DNA of 27,957 nucleotides from an uncultured Collinsella sp. GTDB taxonomy: Bacteria > Actinomycetota > Coriobacteriia > Coriobacteriales > Coriobacteriaceae. Of the stretch, positions 24,199 through 27,957 are shown one piece after another (the first letter of the stretch is position 1; each line of letters starts with the position of its first letter). Under the pieces are notes generated by a model. The model did not search any database and was not told the DNA's origin. It saw only the letters and a program-made list of their open reading frames with translations. A program made the position numbers and the translations under genes. The DNA is taken from contig CAKTUC010000012.1 in assembly GCA_934617135.1 (NCBI GenBank), forward strand, positions 1-27,957, given 5' to 3'.

Positions 24199-24915
24199 AT
24201 GCCGGGTTTAGGAACGATCATCAACGTCGCGCTTTTGATTGCGGGCGGTCTGCTGGGTCTCATGGGTGGGCGCTTCATTACGCCCCGCATCCAAGACACG
24301 CTCATGAAGGCGTCGGGGTTGTGCGTTCTGTTTATCGGCCTGGGCGGCACCATGCAAAAGATGCTCGTTATCGATGGAGAGACATTGGCGACCACCGGTA
24401 CCACCATGCTTATCGTCTCATTTGCCCTCGGTTCGCTCATCGGCGAGGCCATCAACCTGGAGGCCGCCATCGAAAACCTCGGCGAATGGCTCAAGCGCAA
24501 AACCGGCAGCGAAGGCGACAACGAGTTCACCAACGCCTTTGTCTCGGCATCGCTCACCGTGTGTATCGGCGCCATGGCCATCGTAGGATCGATTCAGGAC
24601 GGCCTGCTCGGCGACTGGTCCACGCTTGCCCTGAAGGGCGCGCTGGACTGCATCATCGTCTGCACCATGACGGCCTCGCTTGGCCGCGGCTGCATCTTCT
24701 CAGCCCTGCCCGTTGCCGTATTCCAGGGCACGATCACGCTTTTTGCCGGCGCGCTCTCCCCCATCATGACCACCGCAGCCCTCGACAGCCTTTCGCTTGT
24801 GGGCTCCATGCTCATCTTCTGTGTTGGCGTTAACCTTATTCGACCTCAGACCTTCCGCACGGCCAACATGCTCCCCGCCGTCGTCATTGCCGTCATCTAC
24901 GCCCTCCTGTTCTAA
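24199..24915 (+). CDS. DUF554 family membrane protein
   Basis: A 238-residue protein with about seven hydrophobic segments, of the YdfK/YqgA (DUF554) family, whose function is unknown; transport has been proposed. Family features are the start MPGLGTIINVALLIAGGLLG, the FIGLGGTMQ segment, FALGSLIGEAINLEAAIENLGEWLK, and FVSASLTVCIGAMAIVGSIQDGL, where the conserved GA.AIVG.IQDGL motif is clear. The ATG at 24199 has AGGAGG at five bases; an in-frame TTG at 24175 is unlikely. It stands as a single gene, ending just before the long inverted repeat. Confidence 0.92.
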   Translation: MPGLGTIINVALLIAGGLLGLMGGRFITPRIQDTLMKASGLCVLFIGLGGTMQKMLVIDGETLATTGTTMLIVSFALGSLIGEAINLEAAIENLGEWLKRKTGSEGDNEFTNAFVSASLTVCIGAMAIVGSIQDGLLGDWSTLALKGALDCIIVCTMTASLGRGCIFSALPVAVFQGTITLFAGALSPIMTTAALDSLSLVGSMLIFCVGVNLIRPQTFRTANMLPAVVIAVIYALLF

Positions 24916-24921
24916 CCCCTC

Positions 24922-25020
24922 GGTAGATTTTTAGGACATGCCTAGAAATCTACCTTTTGCCAGCGCTCCAAAGGCAGGCCACCTAAAAGTAGATTTCTAG
25001 GCATGTCCCAAAAATCCACC
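24922..25020. repeat. 99-bp near-perfect inverted repeat with self-folding arms
   Basis: The left arm (24922-24958) and right arm (24985-25020) are inverted copies that match at about 34 of 37 positions (one 1-base gap, two substitutions) around a 26-base spacer. Each arm is itself a hairpin: in the left one GGTAGATTT (24922-24930) pairs with AAATCTACC (24946-24954) and TAGG with CCTA around ACATG, followed by TTTT. The left hairpin starts seven bases after the DUF554 stop and could end that transcript. The arrangement also fits a small dispersed repeat or miniature inverted-repeat element; no transposase is present. Confidence 0.85.
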
Positions 25021-25054
25021 CACGGGCAGTGTCTCGAACATCTGTTTGATGCTG

Positions 25055-25063
25055 TGCTATGAT
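25055..25063 (+). promoter_or_regulatory. Promoter (extended -10) of the TerB-N/ATPase module
   Basis: TGC-TATGAT is a strong extended -10 (five of six plus TG), 39 bases before the GTG start. CGAACA at 25035-25040, 17 bp upstream, is a poor -35. The TerB-family and ATPase genes are coupled, so this probably serves the whole module. Confidence 0.5.
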
Positions 25064-25101
25064 ATGAGGTCACCGACACCGTATAGGGAGAGGAGAGGGC
25101 G

Positions 25102-26847
25102 GTGGCCGACCAGGACGTCAAGATGCTCATCGAGCGCATTATGGCCGAGGCCCGGACCCATCAGTCCGCCCGCTTCTCAAACGAAATCTACGCTGACGAG
25201 CCGATTCTCAAGACCGGCCGACAGATGCAGAACTTCCTCCCCGACCAGTACCGCAAGATGCGCGAGATATCGCGCTGGCAGGATGATCCCAAAGGCGGCG
25301 CGGGGCGCTGGCTATCGGAGGCGGAGCTCTTTTATCGCCAAGGTCTGCTGATGGCCGACTTCGAGGACGATTGCCCCTACAACGGCACCTTTAAGTCGTA
25401 CTTTCCCACCTACAACGCCATGAGCGACCGGCAGCTGCGTGGCTACTTTACCTGGCGCGCCCAAGTGCGCCGTGGCAATATCGAGGAGACATCGACCTCG
25501 TTTGCTTTCCTGTATCTTTACGAATTGATCTGCGGCATTGGCGTCGACGACCCGCACGATGGCTTTGACAAGATCAAGGCCTTTTGGGATGCCTATCGCG
25601 CCTTTGAGCCCGGCATCGACCGGTTCGCGCGCGTGTGGTTGCAGGATTACGCTGTATTCCACGGGCTCGACCCCAAGCTGCTTCGCGACTCTAAAACCGT
25701 CATGTTCGACAACGCCCTTATCGAGCTGCGTCGCGCGGCGCGAGACCTTACACCTACGACGGTCCCGTCCGACCGGGCCCCCAAACGTCGCAAGACCTCC
25801 GAGCCCGCGCTCTCCCTTCCGCCCGATGAGGCGCGTGAGGAGCGGCTCATGGCCGCCATCAACGCGCTCTCCACGTATAGCCTGAATAACTCACGGCTCG
25901 ACCGTTCCCACCACCGCGATCTGTGCCACGTGGCATGCGCCGTGTATGTCCGCATGGCGCGCTACTATGACACGCACCGAAAGACCGGCATCGTGGCGAG
26001 TTTATTTGGGGAGGAGACGGCCATGCCCTACACCATGTTTGCCTCGGCCGTGTTCTTTGCGCCCGAGCGCCACGAGGACTGCGAATATCGCCTGGACCCC
26101 ATTCACATCTACCGCTGCCAAAATGGCTTTTGGGAATGTATGCGCATCCACGGCAGCAGACAAAAAAGCAGCAAGCTCGGTGAGATGATGCGCGCCTGCG
26201 ACCAACGCCTGCGCCTGGCGCTGGATCCCGGCCATCCCCTTAAGGAAGAAAAGGTCCCCAAATATCTGGCCAAGATTATCGATGACGAGATTGTGGCATG
26301 GCTTTCGTGGGACGCCGCACACCAGCCCGTCAAGATCGATATCGATCTGAGTCAGCTGGGGCACATTCGGAGCGCCGCCGCACAAACGCGCGAGGCTCTT
26401 TTGATCGACGAGGAGCGCGAGGACGGCGCGCTTGCGGATGCCGAGGTGGCAGTTGCCGAACGACGGGAAGCAGAACCCGTGGCCGACACGATCGCCGAAC
26501 CCGTCGCGACGACCATGCAGCAGAACGAGGCTAGCGAGCCGACCATCTCCACCGAGCAGTTTGGCGTCGTAGCCCCGCTCCTCGCACCAGCGCCCACGCC
26601 CGCCGACACCGCGTCCACACTCGATCCCGCCGCAGACGCCTATCTTCGAGCACTACTCGAGCAAAACGCAGCGCAGACGGCATCGGCGGTGGCACAGTCG
26701 GGCAAGAGTGAAGACATGCTCGTCGATAGCATCAACGAAGCGCTCTTTGACCTGGTGGGCGACACCGTTATTGAATTTGGCCCAGCAGGACCGCAAATTA
26801 TCGAGGACTACGAAGCAGACGTGAGAGGATACTTAGACCATGAGTGA
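25102..26847 (+). CDS. TerB-N / TerB-C domain protein
   Basis: A 581-residue soluble protein. The N-terminal part (about residues 15-220) matches the TerB-N domain: FKSYFPTYNAMSDRQLRGYF, TWRAQVRRGNIEETSTSFAFL, YLYELICGIG. A basic patch (APKRRK) and a helical middle part follow, then an Ala/Glu/Pro-rich linker (about 440-520), and the end (about 530-581) matches TerB-C: VDSINEALFDLVGDTVIEF, then IIEDYEADVRGYL. The start is GTG behind GAGGAGAGGG. TerB-N/TerB-C proteins have been placed by comparative genomics in tellurium-resistance-related, predicted DNA-processing systems; no reaction is known. It overlaps the next gene by 8 bp. I see no metal-binding acidic TerB core, so a scaffold role is possible. 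Confidence 0.88.
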   Translation: MADQDVKMLIERIMAEARTHQSARFSNEIYADEPILKTGRQMQNFLPDQYRKMREISRWQDDPKGGAGRWLSEAELFYRQGLLMADFEDDCPYNGTFKSYFPTYNAMSDRQLRGYFTWRAQVRRGNIEETSTSFAFLYLYELICGIGVDDPHDGFDKIKAFWDAYRAFEPGIDRFARVWLQDYAVFHGLDPKLLRDSKTVMFDNALIELRRAARDLTPTTVPSDRAPKRRKTSEPALSLPPDEAREERLMAAINALSTYSLNNSRLDRSHHRDLCHVACAVYVRMARYYDTHRKTGIVASLFGEETAMPYTMFASAVFFAPERHEDCEYRLDPIHIYRCQNGFWECMRIHGSRQKSSKLGEMMRACDQRLRLALDPGHPLKEEKVPKYLAKIIDDEIVAWLSWDAAHQPVKIDIDLSQLGHIRSAAAQTREALLIDEEREDGALADAEVAVAERREAEPVADTIAEPVATTMQQNEASEPTISTEQFGVVAPLLAPAPTPADTASTLDPAADAYLRALLEQNAAQTASAVAQSGKSEDMLVDSINEALFDLVGDTVIEFGPAGPQIIEDYEADVRGYLDHE

Positions 26848-27957
26848 TACCGCATCCGCAGCACCCCGTGTGCCCAAGCGCGTCGCTGCCGTCATTCTCA
26901 ACTCGCTCAAGGGTGGCGTTGTCCCGCGCATTGGCCTTCCCTACATCACCGTGGGACGAGAGGTCGAGATTCGCGCCCTGCTCACCGACCTGAGTCTCAT
27001 CGCCAACGGCGGCGCAAGCTTCCGTTTCCTAGTCGGTCGCTACGGCGCCGGCAAGAGCTTTTTGCTCCAGACCATCCGAACGCATGCCATGGGCGAGGGC
27101 TTTGTGGTCGCCGATGCCGACCTTTCCCCCGAACGCCGTCTACAGGGCGGCCAGGGCCAGGGCCTCGCCACCTATCGCGAGCTCATCCGCAACATATCGA
27201 CCAAGACGCGCCCCGAGGGCGGCGCGCTCAACCTAATCCTGGATCGCTGGGTCGCCTCGTGTGCCGACGCCGACGAGTCTGCCGTTAATGCCCAGCTTGC
27301 CCCGCTCGAAGAAATGGTTCACGGCTTTGACTTCACCCGCATGCTCCGCCGTTATCGCACGGCCGTCGCAGAGGGCGACGAAGAGAGCATGAGCCGCGTG
27401 ACCAAATGGATTCGCGGCGAGTACCGCACCAAGAGTGAGGCACGCGCCGAGCTGGGCTCCTCGACCATCATCAGCGACGACGACTGGTACGACTACGTTA
27501 AGCTCATTGCGCGCTTTTTGGTCTGCAGCGGCTACAAGGGCATGTTGGTGCTCATCGACGAGCTCGTGAATCTATACAAGATTCCCAACGCGATCACGCG
27601 CCAATATAACTACGAGAAGATCCTGACCATGTACAACGACACGCTCCAGGGCAAGGCACAGTACCTGGGCGTGATCATGGGCGGCACGCCGACCTCTATC
27701 GAGGACCGCCGCCGCGGCGTCTTTTCCTACGAGGCCCTTCGGAGCCGTCTCGCTCAGGGCCGTTTTGCGCGCGATGATCTCAAAGACATGCTCGCGCCCA
27801 TCATCCGCCTGCAGCCGCTCACCTACGAGGAGCTGCTGGTGCTCATCGAAAAGCTCATGCAAATTCACGCCGGCTACTTTGGCTGGACGCCCACGCTTAC
27901 CGAGAACGACTTGGTGGACTTCCTCAAGATTGAGTTTGGCCGCGTGGGAGCCGACAC
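26840..27957 (+). CDS. BREX-type P-loop ATPase (BrxC/BrxD, DUF2791 family), truncated by window end
   Basis: The first 372 codons of a P-loop ATPase; the frame is open to the window end. After a short tail comes AVILNSLKGGVVPRIGLPYI and TVGRE, then Walker A GRYGAGKS (residues 66-73), followed by FLLQTIR. Walker B is GMLVLIDELVNLY with Asp240-Glu241, and GVIMGGTPTSIED looks like the sensor strand. This is the pattern of the DUF2791 / BREX ATP-binding family, which includes BrxD, an ATPase of some phage-defence loci. ATG at 26840 overlaps the TerB-N gene end as ATGAGTGA, so the two are translated together. Its downstream partner, by family experience often a superfamily-2 helicase, would lie outside the window. 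No BrxA, BrxB, PglX or PglZ gene is seen here. Confidence 0.9.
   Translation, partial: MSDTASAAPRVPKRVAAVILNSLKGGVVPRIGLPYITVGREVEIRALLTDLSLIANGGASFRFLVGRYGAGKSFLLQTIRTHAMGEGFVVADADLSPERRLQGGQGQGLATYRELIRNISTKTRPEGGALNLILDRWVASCADADESAVNAQLAPLEEMVHGFDFTRMLRRYRTAVAEGDEESMSRVTKWIRGEYRTKSEARAELGSSTIISDDDWYDYVKLIARFLVCSGYKGMLVLIDELVNLYKIPNAITRQYNYEKILTMYNDTLQGKAQYLGVIMGGTPTSIEDRRRGVFSYEALRSRLAQGRFARDDLKDMLAPIIRLQPLTYEELLVLIEKLMQIHAGYFGWTPTLTENDLVDFLKIEFGRVGAD

Noticed and set aside
24922..25020. Insertion sequence
   Set aside because: Only 99 bp, with no transposase frame; target-site duplication not visible. Kept only as a repeat.

Overview
The window reads as a chromosome segment of a high-GC, Gram-positive anaerobe of the Coriobacteriia, most likely Collinsella or a close relative. 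This is inferred from strong G/C third-position bias, several GTG starts with clear Shine-Dalgarno (SD) sites, lipoproteins with twin-arginine signals, a ferredoxin-type EtfA next to a GlcD-type dehydrogenase, and a secreted surface-protein cluster. No database search was possible, so the genus is a judgement.

Left part (1-5.9 kb): a branched-chain amino-acid ABC uptake locus on the minus strand (two tandem livK binding-protein paralogues, then the start of livH running off the left edge). It is divergent from homoserine dehydrogenase (hom), which ends in a textbook terminator. Next comes a short-chain dehydrogenase resembling bile-acid 3-alpha-hydroxysteroid dehydrogenases of the BaiA type. 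A bidirectional terminator and a 280-bp array of degenerate 61-63-bp repeats with nested, covarying hairpins fill the gap to the next gene.

Middle part (5.9-16.2 kb): a CPA2-type cation/proton antiporter (minus), the 1248-residue one-chain FGAM synthase purL (plus), an EamA-family transporter (plus), a membrane diguanylate cyclase (minus), a 2-keto-3-deoxygluconate permease (minus) and the azlC-azlD branched-chain amino-acid exporter pair (minus). With livKH this gives both import and export of branched-chain amino acids in one window.

Right part (16.2-24.9 kb): an HD-domain hydrolase whose stop codon overlaps that of etfA; a tightly coupled three-gene operon (FAD-linked 2-hydroxyacid dehydrogenase, etfB, etfA with two [4Fe-4S] clusters) that looks like an electron-bifurcating/confurcating lactate-type dehydrogenase; then a run of unrecognised small, membrane and secreted proteins, one with a variant sortase-like tail; and a DUF554 membrane protein.

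Right edge (24.9-28 kb): after a 99-bp near-perfect inverted repeat and a good promoter, a TerB-N/TerB-C protein is translationally coupled to a P-loop ATPase of the BREX BrxC/BrxD (DUF2791) type, cut by the window end. This pair is the best candidate for an under-described system (predicted DNA processing or defence). Its remaining genes would lie beyond position 27957.
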